From: Ehretia macrophylla
Taxonomy: Eukaryota; Streptophyta; Magnoliopsida; Boraginales; Ehretiaceae
Assembly: GCA_037974665.1 (NCBI GenBank)
Contig: CM075769.1
Location: forward strand, 82,093,190 to 82,157,189
DNA: 64,000 bases
Reading direction: 5' to 3'
Part shown: piece after piece, positions 36,294 to 47,975 of the stretch
Layout of the letters: each line of letters begins with the position of its first letter
Position numbering within the stretch: the stretch's first letter is position 1
The notes under the pieces: model-generated
Seen by the model: only the letters and a program-made list of their open reading frames with translations
The model's database searches: none
What the model was told of the DNA's origin: nothing
Made by a program: the position numbers and the translations under genes

Positions 36294-36850
36294 GTCATGT
36301 TGGGGGTAGAATTCATTTTTGTGTTAAAGGTTCATAGACCTAGCCTAGAGAGATGGCGCATTCAGAAGGCCCAATGGGCTTAACGACAACCCATCCACTT
36401 CAACAATGCAGCATCCTCGCAAGAGGTGATATCGACGCATTGTAACACCCTCTAATGTCCCGCGAGTTATGTTGTCGTCCTTTTAACAGCTCACGGCGTA
36501 CTATCCGGGACGAAAAAACATAGCTTGGTAAGAAAAGTGGCCCGAAACTGACGAAAATGTTCGATTTTGGGCTCCAAAAAGGGCCCAGAGTACAATCTTG
36601 CTGCCCCCGTCATAGAGATCTAGGAGAGCTTTCCAACGGTATGCTGTGCACCGCGTAACTCCTTACAGATCAAAAGTTATGAGCACCGGAGCGATGGAGA
36701 CCGAGTCACATGCCCTACGCCCTCGGTTTGCGGGCCCAGCCTCTACGTGAAGCGAAGTTGTCTTGCCCAAGGTGCCGTGGATTCGGTAAAAGAAATGTGG
36801 TGGATAAAGTATCTTGGCAACCCTAACCGGAGGAAAATAAATTGAAAAGG

Positions 36851-36969
36851 GAGGTGCAACACGAGGACTTCCCAGGGGGTCACCCATCCTAGTACTACTC
36901 TCGCCGAAGCACACTTAACTTCGGAGTTCTAATGGGATCCGATGCTTTAGTGCTGGTATGATTGCACCC
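36851..36969 (-). rRNA. 5S rRNA: 5S rRNA gene, copy 55
   Basis: C118U, G64C and C57U (A box), C39U, C28U, U24A, G7A. Third member of the 45/50/55 lineage. T-type flank. Confidence 0.97.
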
Positions 36970-37529
36970 GTCATGTTGGGGGTAGAATTCCTTTTTGTGT
37001 TAACCGTTCACAATCGCAGCCTAGAGATATGGCCCATTTAGAAGGCCCAATGGGCTTAACAACAACCCATCCGCTTCAACAACGCAGCATCCTCGCAAGA
37101 CGCGATATCGACGCATTGTAGGGCCCTCTAATGTCCCACGAGTAAGGTTGTCCTCCTTTTAACAGCTCACGACGTACGATCCGGGACAGAAAAACAGAGA
37201 TTAATAAGAAAAAAGTGTCGCGAAACTGATGAAAACATTTGATTTTGGGCTCCAAAAAGGGCACAGGGAGCAAGCTTGCTGCCCCCGTCGAAGAGTTCTC
37301 GGAGAGCTTTCCAACGGTATGCTGTGCACCGCGTAACTCCATACAGATCAAAAGTTATGGGCACCGGAGAGACGGAGACCTGGTCACAAGCCCTATGCCC
37401 TCGGTTAGTGGGCCCAGCCTCCACGTGAAGCGAAGTTGCCTTGCCCAAGGTGCCGTGGGATTCGATAATAGAAATGTGGTGGATAAAGTATCTTGGCAAC
37501 CCTAACCGGAGGAAAAAAAATTGAAAAGG

Positions 37530-37648
37530 GGGGTACAACACGAGGACTTCCCAGGAGGTCACCTATCCTAGTACTACTCTCGCCCAAGCACGCTTAACTT
37601 CGGAGTTTTGATGGGATCCGGTGCATTAGTGCTGGTATGATTGCACAC
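37530..37648 (-). rRNA. 5S rRNA: 5S rRNA gene, copy 56
   Basis: C114U, C93U and G85A (C box), G41A, G7A, G2U. T-type flank. Confidence 0.97.
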
Positions 37649-38204
37649 GTCATGTTGGGGGTAGAATTCCTTTTTGTGTTAACGGTTCACAGTCCCAGCC
37701 TAGAGAGATTGCCCATTCAAAAGCCCCAATGGGCTTAACAACAACCTATCCGCTTCAACAACGCCGCATCCTTCCAAGACGTGATATCGACGCATTGTAG
37801 GCCCTCTAATGTCCCGCGAGTTAGGTTGTCGTCCTTTTAACAGCTCATGACGTACGATCCGTGACGAAAAACATAGCTTAATAAGAAAAGTGGCCCGAAA
37901 CTGATGAAAACGTTCGATTTTGGGCTCCAAAAAGGGCACAGTAAGCATGCTTGCTGCCCCCGTCGTGGAGCCCTCGAAGAGCTTTCCAACGGTATGTTGT
38001 GCGCCGCTTAACTCCTTACGGATCAAAAGTTATGGGCACCGGAGCGACGGAGACCTGGTCACAAGCCCTACGCCCACAGTTTGCGGGCCCAGCCTCCAAG
38101 TGAAGCGAAGTTGTCATGCCCAAGGTGCCGTGGGATTCGATAATAGAATTGTGGTGAATAAAATATCTTGGCAACCCTAATCGGAGGAAAAAAAATTGAA
38201 AATG

Positions 38205-38323
38205 GGGGTGCAAAACGAGGACTTCCCAGGGGGTCACCCATCCTAGTACTACTCACGCCCAAGCACGTTTAAGTTGGGAGTTCTGATGGGATCCAGTGCA
38301 TTAGTGCTGGTATGATCGCATCC
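38205..38323 (-). rRNA. 5S rRNA: 5S rRNA gene, copy 57
   Basis: G110U, A69U (IE), G56A and G51C (A box), G48C, C29U, G3A. T-type flank. Confidence 0.97.
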
Positions 38324-38881
38324 GTCATGTTGGGGGTAGAATTCTTTTTTGTGTTAAAGGTTCACAGTCCCAGCCTAGAGAGATGTCCCATTAAAAAGGC
38401 CCAATGGGCTTAACAACAACCCATCCACTTCAACAACACAACATCCTCGTAAGACATGATATCGACGCATTGTAGCGCCCTCTAATGTCCCGCGAGTAAG
38501 GTTGTCATCCTTTTAACAGCTCACGACGTACGATCCGCGACGAAAAAACAGAGCTTAATAAGAAAAGTGGCCCGAATCTGATGAAAACGTTCGATTTTAG
38601 GCTCCAAAAAGGGTACAGCAAGCTAGCTTGCTACCCCCGTCGTAGAGCTCTTGGAGAGCTTTTCAACGGTATGTTGTGCGCCGCGTAACGCTTTACGGAT
38701 CAAAAGTTATGGGCACCGGAGTGACGGAGACCTGTTCACAAGCCCTTCGCCCTCGGTTTGCGGGCCCAGCCTCCACGTGAAGCGAAGTTGTGTTGCCCAA
38801 GGTGCCGTGGGATTCGATAATAGAAATGTGGTGGATAAAGTATCTTGGCAACCCTAACCGGAGGAAAATAAATTGAAAAGG

Positions 38882-39000
38882 TGGGTGCTACACGAGGACT
38901 TCCCAGGGGGTCACCCATCCTATTACTACTCTCGCCCAAGCACGCTTAACTTCGGAGTTCTGATGGGATCTGGTGCATTAGTGCTGGTATGATCGCACCC
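38882..39000 (-). rRNA. 5S rRNA: 5S rRNA gene, copy 58
   Basis: C119A, U112A, C78A, G30A. Control boxes intact. G-type flank. Confidence 0.97.
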
Positions 39001-39557
39001 GTCATGGTGAGGGTAGAATTCCTTTTTGTGTTAACAGTTCACAGTCCCAGCCTAGAGAGATGGCCCATTAAGAAGGCCCAATGGGCTTAACAACAACCCA
39101 TCCGCCTCAACAACGTACCATCCTCGCAAGATGTGATATCGACGCGTTGTAGGGCCCTCTAATGTCCTGCGAGTAAGGTTGTCGTCTGTTTAATAGCTCA
39201 CGACGTACGATCTGGGACGAAAAAACAGAGCTTAATAAGAAAAGTGGCCCGAAACTGATGAAAACGTTTGATTTTGAGATCCAAAAAGGGCACAGCAAGC
39301 AAGCTTGTTGCGCCCGTCGTAGAGCTCTCGGAGAGCTTTCCAACGGTATGCTGTGCCCCGCGTAACTCCTTACAGATCAAAAGTTATGGGCACCGGAGTG
39401 ACAGAGACTTAGTCACAAGCCCTACGTCCTCGGTTTGCGGGCCTAGCCTCCACATGAAGCGAAGTTGTCTTGCCAAGGTGCCGTGGGATTTGATAATAGA
39501 AATGTTGTGGATAAAGTATCTTGCCAACCCTAACCGGAGGAAAAAAAATTGAAAATG

Positions 39558-39676
39558 GGGGTGTAACACGAGGACTTCCCAAAGGGTCGCCCATCCTAGT
39601 ACTACTCTCGCCCAAGAACGCTCAACTTTAGAGTTCTGATGGGATCCGGTGCATTAGTGCTGGTATGATCACACCC
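39558..39676 (-). rRNA. 5S rRNA: 5S rRNA gene, copy 59
   Basis: G113A, C95U, C94U and U88C (C box), G60U and A54G (A box), G48A, C47U, C6U. Both bases of the 47-48 CpG have changed. T-type flank. Confidence 0.96.
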
Positions 39677-40233
39677 GTCATGTTGGGTGTAGATTTCCTT
39701 TTTGTGTTAAAGGTTCACAGTCCCAGCCTAGAGTGATGGCCCATTCAGAAGGCCCATTGGGCTTAACAACAACCCATCTGCTTCAACAACGCAGCATCCT
39801 CGCAAGACGTGATATCGACGCGTTGTAGGGCCCTCTAATGTACCGCTATTAGGGTTGTCGTCCTTTTAATAGTTCACGACGTACAATCCGGGACGAAAAA
39901 ACAGAGCTTAATAAGTAAAGTGGCCCGAAACTGATGAAAACGTTCGATTTTGGGCTCCAAAATGGGCACAGCAAGCTAGCTTGTTGCGCCCGTCGTAGAG
40001 CTCTTGGAGAGCTTTCCAACTGTATGCTGTGCGCCGCGTAACTCCTTACGGATCAAAAGTTATGGGCACCGGAGCGACATAGGCTTAGTCACAAGCCCTA
40101 CGCCCTCGGTTTGCAGGCCCTGCCTCCACGTGAAGCGAAGTTGTCTGGCCCAAGGTGCCGTGGGATCCGACAATGGAAATGTGGTGGATAAAGTATCTTG
40201 GCAACCCTAACCGGAAGAAAAAAATAGAAAAGG

Positions 40234-40352
40234 AGGGTGCAACACGAGGACTTCCCAAGGGGTCACCCATCCTAGTACTATTCTCGCAAAACCCCGCTTA
40301 ACTTCGGAGCTCTAATGGGATATGGTGCATTAGTGCTGGTATGATCGCACCC
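40234..40352 (-). rRNA. 5S rRNA: 5S rRNA gene, copy 60 (AU30-31 variant)
   Basis: Eleven changes: C119U, C95U (C box), G72A (IE), G65U, G64U, C61G and U59G (A box), A43G, C39U, G31U, G30A. The A box is destroyed; likely a pseudogene. Flank G-like (CAACGTGGGGG). First copy of the AU30-31 cluster. Confidence 0.94.
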
Positions 40353-40910
40353 CTCAACGTGGGGGTAGAAATCCTTTTTGTGTTAAAGGTTCACAGTCCC
40401 AGCCTAGAGAGATGGCTCATTAAGAAGGCCCAGTGGGCATAAGAACAACCCTTCCGCTTCAACATCGCAACATCCTTGCAAGACGTGATATCGACGAATT
40501 GTACCGCCCTCTAATGTCCCGCGAGTAAGGTTGTCGTCCTTGTAACAGCTCACGACGTACGATCCGGGACGGAAAAACATAGCTTAATAAGAAAAGTGAC
40601 CCAAAACTGTTGAAAACGTTCGATTTTGGGCACCAAAAAGGGGAAAGCGAGCAAGCTTGTTGCCACCATCGTAGAGCTCTCGGAGAGCTTTCCAACGGTA
40701 TGCTGTGCGCCTTGTAACTCTTTACGGATCAAAAGTTATGGGCAACGGAGCGACGGAGACCTGGTCACAAGCCCAAAGCCCTCGGTTTACGGGCCCAGCC
40801 TCCACGTGAAGCGAAGTTGTCTGGCCCAAGGTGCAGTGGGATTCGATAATAGAAATGTGGTGGATAAAGTATCTTGGCAACCCTAACCGGAGGAAAATAA
40901 ATTGAAAAGG

Positions 40911-41029
40911 GGGGTGCAACACGAGGACTTCCACGGGGGTCACCCATCCTAGTACTACTCTCACCCAAGCACGCTTAACTTCGGAGTTCTGATGGGATCC
41001 GGCGCATTAGTGCTGGTATGATCGCACCC
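40911..41029 (-). rRNA. 5S rRNA: 5S rRNA gene, copy 61
   Basis: G97U and U96G (C box), C67U (IE), A27G. T-type flank. Confidence 0.97.
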
Positions 41030-41587
41030 GTCATGTTGGGGGTAGAATTCCTTTTTGTGTTAAAGGTTCACAGTCCCAGCCTAGAGAGATGGCCCATTCA
41101 AAAGGCCCAATGGGCATAACAACAACCCATCTGCTTCAACAACGCAGCATCCTCGAAAGACGTGATATCGACGCGTTGTAGGGCCCTCTAATGTCCCGCT
41201 ATTAAGGTTGTCATCCTTTTAAAATTTCACGACGTACGATCCGGGATGAAAAAACAGAGCTTAATAAGTAAAGTGGCCCAAAACTGATGAAATCGTTCGA
41301 TTTTGGTCTCCAAAAAGGGGACAGCAAGCAAGCTTGCTGTGCTAGTCCTAGAGCTCCCGGAGAGCTTTCCAACGGTATGCTGTGCGCCGCGTAACTCCTT
41401 ACGGATCAAAAGTTATAGGCACCTGAACGACAGAGACTTAGTCACAAGCCCTACGCCCTCGGTTTGCGGGCCCTGCCTCCACGTGAAGCGAAGTTATCTG
41501 GCCCAAGATGCCGTGGGATTCGATAATGGAAATGTGGTGGATAAAGTATCTTGGCAACCCTAACCGGAGGAAAAAAAATAGAAAATG

Positions 41588-41706
41588 AGGGTGCAACACA
41601 AGGACTTCCCAGGGGGTCACCTTTCCTAGTACTACTCTCGCCCAAGCACGCTTAACTTCGGAGTTCTGATGGGATATGGTGCATTAGTGCTGGTAAGATC
41701 GCACCC
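41588..41706 (-). rRNA. 5S rRNA: 5S rRNA gene, copy 62 (AU30-31 variant)
   Basis: C119U, C107U, G85A and U84A (C box), G31U, G30A, A11U. Flank of the CATAGTGGG form that goes with AU30-31 in this region. Confidence 0.96.
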
Positions 41707-42264
41707 GTCATAGTGGGTGTAGAATTCCTTTTTGTGTTAAAGTTCACAGTCCCAGCCTATAGAGATGGCTCATTAAGAAGGCCCAGTGGGCTTAAGAACA
41801 ACCCTTCCGCTTCAACATCGCAAAATCCTCGCAAGACGTGATATCGACGCATTGTACCGCCCTCTAATGTCCCGCGAGTAAGGTTGTCGTCCGTTTAACA
41901 GCTCACGACGTACGATCCGGGATGGAAAAACATAGCTTAATAAGAAAAGTGACCCGAAACTGATGAAAACGTTCAATTTTGGGCACGCAAATTGGGCACA
42001 GCGAGCATGTTTGCTGTCCCCGTCGTAGTGCTCTCGGAGAGCTTTGCAACGGTATGTTGTGCGCCGCGTAACTCCTTACGGATCAAAAGTTATGGGCGCC
42101 GGAGCGACGGAGACCTGGTCACTAGCCCTACGCCCTAGGTTTGCGGGCCCATCCTCCACGTGAATCGAAGTAGACTTGCCCAAGGTGCCGTGGGATTCGA
42201 TAATAGAAATGTGGTGGATAAAGTATCTTGGTAACCCAAACCGGAGGAAAAAAATTTGAAAAGG

Positions 42265-42383
42265 GCGATGCAACACAAGGACTTCCCAGGGGGTCACCCA
42301 TTCTAGTACTACTCTCGCCCTAGCACTCTTAACTTCGGAGTTTTGATGGGATCCGGTGCATTAGTGTTGGTATGATCACACCC
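42265..42383 (-). rRNA. 5S rRNA: 5S rRNA gene, copy 63
   Basis: C118G, C116U, C107U, G82A (C box), U63A and C57A (A box), G41A, G17A, C6U. B-type flank, but with CTTTTTG as in the T type, so a recombinant promoter segment. Confidence 0.96.
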
Positions 42384-43617
42384 GTCATGTTGAGGGCACA
42401 ATTCCTTTTTGTGTTAACGGTTCACAGTCCCAGCCTAGAGAGATGACTCATTCAGAAGGCCCAGTGGGCTTAAGAACATCCCATCCGCTTCAACATCGCA
42501 ACATCCTCGGAAGACGTGATATCGACGTGTTGTAGGGCCCACTAATATCCCGCGAGTAAGGTTGTCGTCATTTTAATAGCTCACGACGTACGATCCGGGA
42601 CGGAAAAACAGAGCTTAATAAGAAAAGCGGACCGAAACTGATGAAAACGTTCGATTTTGGGCTCTGAAAAGGGCACAGCAAGGAAGCTTGCTGCGCCCGT
42701 CGTAGAGCACACAAAGAGCTATCCAACGGTATGCTGTGCGCCGCGTAACTCCTTACGGATTAAAAGTTATGGGTACTAGAGCGACGGAGACCTGGTCACA
42801 AGCCCAACGCCCTCGGTTTGCGAGCCCAGCCTCCACGTGAAGGGAAGTTGCCTTGCCCAAGGTGCCGTGGGATACGATAATAGAAATGTGGTGGAAAAAG
42901 TAGCTTGGCAACCCTAACCGGAGGAAAAAATATTGAAAGGGGGGGTGCAACACGAGGACTTCCCAAGGGGTCACCAATCCTAGTACTATTCTCGCCCAAG
43001 CTCGCTTAACTTCGGATTTCTGATGGGATCCGGTGCATTAGTGCTGGTATGATCGCTCCCGTCGTGGTGTGGGTAGAATTCCTTTTAGTGTTAATGGTTC
43101 ACCGTCCAAGCCTGGAGAAATGGCCCATTAAGAAGGCCCAATGGGCTTAACAACAACCCATCCGCTTCAACAACGCAGCATCCTCGGAAGACGTGATATC
43201 GACGCGTTGTAGGGCCCTCTAATGTCCCGCGAGTAAGGTTGTCGTCCTTTTAACAACTCACGACGTACGATCCGGGACAAAAAAATAGAGCTTGAAAAGA
43301 AAAGCGGCCCGAAACTGATGAAAACGTTCGATTTTGGGCTCCGAAAAGGGCACAGCAAGCAAGCTTGCTGCGCCCGTTGTAGAGCTCTCAAAGAGCTTTC
43401 CAATAGTACGCTGTGCGCCGCGTAACTCTTTACGGATCAAAAGTTATGGGCAACGGAGTGACGGAGACCTGCTCACAAGCCCAAAGCCCTCGGTTTGCGG
43501 GCCAGGCTCCACGTGAAGCGAAGTTGTCTTGCCCAAGGTACCGTGGGATTCGATAATAGAAATGTGGTGGATAAAGTATCTTGATAACCCAAACCGGAGG
43601 AAAAAAAATTGAAAAGG
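42384..43617 (-). repeat. Block duplicated at 45389-46622 (offset about 3.0 kb)
   Basis: Spacer after copy 63, gene 64 and its spacer share private variants with the spacer after copy 68, gene 69 and its spacer: GCGGACCGAAAC, GATTAAAAG or AATTAAAAG with TATGGGTAC, the gene set G85U, G72A, U59A, C44A, and AAGCCTGGAG plus CTCGGAAGACG in the following spacer. Confidence 0.75.
42942..43060 (-). rRNA. 5S rRNA: 5S rRNA gene, copy 64
   Basis: C95U and G85U (C box), G72A (IE), U59A (A box), C44A, U4A. Four changes shared with copy 69. G-type flank. The gene-proximal terminator run is reduced to TTT. Confidence 0.97.
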
Positions 43618-43736
43618 GGGGTGCAACACGAGGACTTCCCCGGTGGTGACCCATCCTAATACTACTCTCGCCCAAGCACGCTTAACTTTGGAGTTCTGAT
43701 TGGATCCAGTGCATTAGTGAGGGTATGATCGCACCC
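43618..43736 (-). rRNA. 5S rRNA: 5S rRNA gene, copy 65
   Basis: U96G, C93A and G89C (C box), C78U, G48A, C36A, C29U, G17U, A16C. C93A+G89C shared with copy 67. G-type flank (CAAGGTGGGGG). Next full gene is 975 bp away. Confidence 0.96.
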
Positions 43737-44005
43737 GTCAAGGTGGGGGTAGAATTCCTTTTTGTGTTAACGGTTCACAGTCCCAGCCTAGAGAGATGGC
43801 CCATTCAGAAGGCCCAATGGGCTTAACAACAACCCATCCACTTCAACAACGCAGCATCCTCGCAAGACGTGATATGGTCGCGTTGTAGGGCCCTCTAACG
43901 TCCCGCGAGTAATGTTGTCGTCCTTTTAACAGCTCGTGACGAACGATCCGGGACGAAAAAATAGAGCTTAATAAGAAAAGCGGGCCGAAACTGATGAAAA
44001 CGTTC

Positions 44006-44044
44006 GATGCGATCCGGTGCATTAGTGCTGGTATGATCGCACCC
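44006..44044 (-). pseudogene. 5S rRNA gene fragment, copy 66 (5' 39 nt only)
   Basis: Mid-spacer sequence ending CGTTCGAT joins directly to the 5S gene at RNA position 39. The bases GAT at 44006-44008 belong to both sides, so the break used a 3-bp microhomology. About 379 bp (distal half of a spacer and RNA 40-119) are lost. The fragment keeps the start site and a G-type promoter flank but has no A, IE or C box and no terminator, so Pol III transcription is not expected. It carries C35G, as in copies 12 and 22. Confidence 0.95.
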
Positions 44045-44592
44045 GTCATGGTAGGGGTAGAATTCTTTTTTGTGTTAACGGTTCACAGTCCCAGCTTGGA
44101 GAGATGGCTCATTCAGAAGGACTAGTGGGATTAAGAACAACCCATCCGCTTCAACATCGCAACATCCTCGCAAGACGTGATATCGACGCATTGTACCGCC
44201 CTCTAATGTCCCACGTGTAAGGTTGTCGTCTTTTTACCAGCTCACGACGCACGATCCGGTACGGAAAAACAGAGCTTAATAAGAAAAGTTACTCGAAACT
44301 GATGAAAACATTCGATTTTGGGAACCAAAAAAGGCAAAGCGAGAAAGCTTGCTGCCCCCGTCGTAGAGCTCTCGGAGAGCTTTCCAACGGTATGCTGTGC
44401 GCCGCATAACTCCTTACGGATCAAAAGTTATGGGCAAGGAGACCTGGTCACAAGCCCTAGCCCTCGGTTTGCGAGCCCAGCCTCCACGTGAAGCGAAGTT
44501 ATCTTGCCCAAGGTGCCGTGGGATTCGATAATAGAAATGTGGGGGATAAAGTATCTTGGCAACCCTAACCGGAAGAAAAAAAATAGAAAAGG

Positions 44593-44711
44593 AGGGTGCA
44601 ACACAAGGACTTCCCAGGTGGTGACCCATCCTAGTACTACTCCCGCCCAAGCACGCTTAACTTCGAAGTTCTGATGGGATATGGTGCATTAGTGCTGGTA
44701 TGATCGCACCC
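44593..44711 (-). rRNA. 5S rRNA: 5S rRNA gene, copy 67 (AU30-31 variant)
   Basis: C119U, C107U, C93A and G89C (C box), A69G (IE), C46U, G31U, G30A. CATAGTGG flank. The left spacer lacks about 9 bp near 44436 (GGGCAAGGAGACC). Confidence 0.96.
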
Positions 44712-45269
44712 GTCATAGTGGTGGTAGAATTCCTTTTTGTGTTAAAGGTTCACAGTCCCAGCCTAGTGAGATGGCTCATTCAGAAGGCCCAGTGGGCTTA
44801 AGAACATCCCATCCACTTCAACATCGCAACATCCTCACAAGACGTGATATCGACGCATTGCACCGCCCTCTAATGTCCCACGAGTAAGGTTGTCGTCCTT
44901 TTAACAACTCACGACATACGATCCGGGACGGAAAAATAGAGGTTCATAAGAAAAGTGACCCGAAACTGATGAAAAGGTTTGATTTTGGGCCCTAAAAAGG
45001 GCACAGTGAGCAAGCTTGCTGCCCTCATCGTAGAGCTCTCGGAGAGCTATCCAACAGTATGCCGTGCGCTGCGTAATTCCTTACGGATCAAAAGTTATGG
45101 GCATCGGAGTGATGGAGACCTGGTCCCAAGCCCCACGCCCTCGGTTTGCGGGCCTAGCCTCTGCTTGAAACGAAGTTGTCTTGCCCAAGGTACCATGGGA
45201 TTCAGTAATAGAAATGTGGGGGATAAAGTATCTTGGCAACCCTAACCGGAAGAAAAAAAATAGAAAAGG

Positions 45270-45388
45270 AGGATGCAACACGAGGACTTCCCAGGTGGTC
45301 ACCCATCCTAGTACTACTCTCGCCCAAGCACGCTTAACTTCGGAGTTCTGATGGGATATGGTGCATTACTCCTGGTATGATCGCACCC
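45270..45388 (-). rRNA. 5S rRNA: 5S rRNA gene, copy 68 (AU30-31 variant)
   Basis: C119U, C116U, C93A (C box), G31U, G30A, C20G, C18G. CATAGTGGGGG flank. Confidence 0.96.
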
Positions 45389-45945
45389 GTCATAGTGGGG
45401 GTAGAATTCCTTTTTGTGTTAAAGGTTCACAGTCCCAGCCTAGAGAGATGGCTCATTCAGAAGGCCCAGGGGGCTTAAGAACATCCCATCCGCTTCAACA
45501 TCACAACATCCTCGCAAGACGTGATATCGACGCATTGTACCGCCCTCTAATGTCCCGCGAGTAAGGTTGTCGTCATTTTAACAGCTCACGACGTACGATC
45601 CGGGACGGAAAAATAGAGCTTAATAAGAAAAGCGGACCGAAACTGATGAAAATGTTCGTTTTGGGCTCCGAAAATGCCACAGCAAGTAAGCTTGCTGCGC
45701 CAGTCGTAGAGGACTCAAAGAGCTTTCCAACGGTATGCTGTGCGCCGCGTAACTCCTTACGAATTAAAAGTTATGGGTACCAGAGCGACTGAGACCTGGT
45801 CACAAGCCCTACGCCCTCGGTTTGCGAGCCCAGCCTCCACGTGAAGCTAAGTTGTCTTGCCCAAGGTGCCGTGGGATACGATAATAGAAATGTGGTGGAT
45901 AAAGTATCTTGGCAACCCTAACCGGAGGAAAAAATAATGAAAAGG

Positions 45946-46064
45946 GGGGTGCAACACGAGGACTTCCCAGGGGGTCACCAATCCTAGTACTATTCTCTCC
46001 CAAGCTCACTTAACTTCGGATTTCTGATGGGATCCGGTGCATTAGTGCTGGTATGATCGCACCC
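45946..46064 (-). rRNA. 5S rRNA: 5S rRNA gene, copy 69
   Basis: G85U (C box), G72A and C67A (IE), U59A and C57U (A box), C44A. Homologue of copy 64. G-type flank. Confidence 0.97.
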
Positions 46065-46622
46065 GTCATGGTGGGGGTAAAATTCCTTTTTGTCTTAATG
46101 GTTCACAGTCCAAGCCTGGAGAGATGGCCCATTAAGAAGGCCCAATGGGCTTAACAACAACCCATCTGCTTCAACAACGCAGCATCCTCGGAAGACGTGA
46201 TATCGACGCGTTGTAGGGCCCTCTATTGTCCCGCGAGTAAGGTTGTCGTCCTTTTAACTGCTCACGACGTACGATCCAGGACGGAAAAACAGAGCATAAA
46301 AAGAAAAGCGGCCCGTAACTGATGAAAACGTTCGATTTTGGGCTCCAAAAAGGGCACAGCAAGCAAGCTTGCTGCGCCCGTCGTAGAGCTCTCAGAGAGC
46401 TTTGCAACAGTATGCTGTGTGCCGCGTAACTCTTTACGGATCAAAAGGTATGGACATCAGAGCGATTGAGACCAGGTAACATGCCCTACGCCCTCGGTTT
46501 GCGGGCCCAGCCTCCACGTGAAGCAAAGTTGTCTTGCCCAAGGTGCCGTGGGATTCGATAATAGAAATGTGGGGGATAAAGAATCTTGGCAACCCTAACC
46601 GGAACAAAAAAAATAGAAAAGG

Positions 46623-46741
46623 AGGGTGCAACACGAGGACTTCCCAGGTGGTCACCCATCCTAGTACTACTCTCGCCCAAGCACGCTTAACTTAGGAGTT
46701 CTGATGGGATATGGTACATTAGTGCTGGTATGATCGCACCC
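46623..46741 (-). rRNA. 5S rRNA: 5S rRNA gene, copy 70 (AU30-31 variant)
   Basis: C119U, C93A (C box), G48U, G31U, G30A, C26U. CATAGTGGGGG flank; its terminator side has ATAGAAAAGGAG as in copies 67 and 68. Confidence 0.96.
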
Positions 46742-47298
46742 GTCATAGTGGGGGTAGAATTCCTTTTTGTGTTAAAGGTTCACAGTCCCAGCCTAGACAG
46801 ATGGCTCATTAAGAAGGCCCAGTGGGCTTAAGAACATCCCATCCACTTCAACATCGCAACATCCTTGCAAGATGTGATATCGATGCATTGTACCGCCCTC
46901 TAATGTCCCGCGAGTAAGGTTGTCGTCCTTTTAACAGCACACGACATACGATCCGGGACGGAAAAATAGAGCTTAATAAGAAAAGTGACCCGAAACTGAT
47001 GAAATCGTTCGATTTTAGGCACCAAAAAGGGCAAAGCGAGCAAGATTGTTGCCCCCATCGTAGAGCTCTCGGAGAGCTTTCAAACGGTATGCTGTGTGCC
47101 GCGTAACTCCTTACGGATCAAAAGTTATCGGCAACGGAGCGACGGAGACCTGGTCACAACCCCTACGCCCTCGGTTTGCGGGCCCAGCCTCCATGTGAAG
47201 CAAGTTGTCTTGCCCAAGGTGCCGTGGGATTCGATAATAGAAGTGTGGTGGATAAAGTATCTTGGCAACCCTAACCAGAGGAAAATAAATTGAAAAGG

Positions 47299-47417
47299 GG
47301 GGTGCAACACAAGGACTTCCTAGGGGGTCACCCATCCTAGTACTACTCTCGCCCAGGCACGCTTAACTTCAGAGTTCTGATGGGATCTGGTGCATTAGTG
47401 TTGGTATGATCGCACCC
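47299..47417 (-). rRNA. 5S rRNA: 5S rRNA gene, copy 71
   Basis: C107U, G97A (C box), U62C (A box), C47U, G30A, G17A. C107U, G97A, C47U, G17A shared with copy 74, 2030 bp on. G-type flank. Confidence 0.97.
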
Positions 47418-47975
47418 GTCATGGTAGGGGTAGAATTCCTTTTTGTGTTAACGATTCACAGTCCCATCCTAGAGAGATGGCCCATTCAGAAGGCCCAATG
47501 GGCTTAACAACAACCCATCCGCTTCAACAACGCAGCATTCTCGAATGACGTGATATCGACGCATTGTAGGGCCCTTTAATGTCCCGCGAGTAAGGTTGTC
47601 TTCCTTTTAACAGCTCACGACGTACGATCCGGGGCAGAAAAACAAAGCTTAATAAGAAAAGCGACTCGAAACTGATGAAAACATTCGATTTTGGGCTCCA
47701 AAAAGTGCATAGCAAGCAAGCTTGATGCGCCCGTCGTAGGGCTCTCGAAGTGCTCTCCAACGGTATGTTGTGAGCCGCGTAACTACTTACTGATCAAAAG
47801 TTATGGTCACCGGAGCGACGGAGGCGTGGTCACAAGCCCTACGCCCTCGGTTTGCGGGCCCAGCCTCTACGTGAAGCGAAGTTGTCTTGCCCAAGGTGCC
47901 GTGGGATTCGATAATAGAAATGTGGTGGATAAAGTATCTTGGCTACCCTAATCGGAGTAAAAAAAATTGAAAAGG

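Larger units (their letters stand above)
33468..36850 (-). repeat. Five-unit higher-order repeat, copy B
   Basis: Copies 50-54 with spacers, matching copies 45-49. Copy 55 at 36851 resembles 45 and 50 and starts a third round, but copy 56 does not continue it. Confidence 0.85.
39558..42264 (-). repeat. Two-unit higher-order repeat, two rounds
   Basis: Spacers after copies 59 and 61 share CCGCTATTA (39844 and 41197), GGCCCTGCC and an AATGGAAATG in place of AATAGAAATG. Spacers after copies 60 and 62 share ACCCTTCCGC and AACATCGCA. The offset is about 1354 bp, two units. Genes 60 and 62 both carry AU30-31. Confidence 0.75.
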
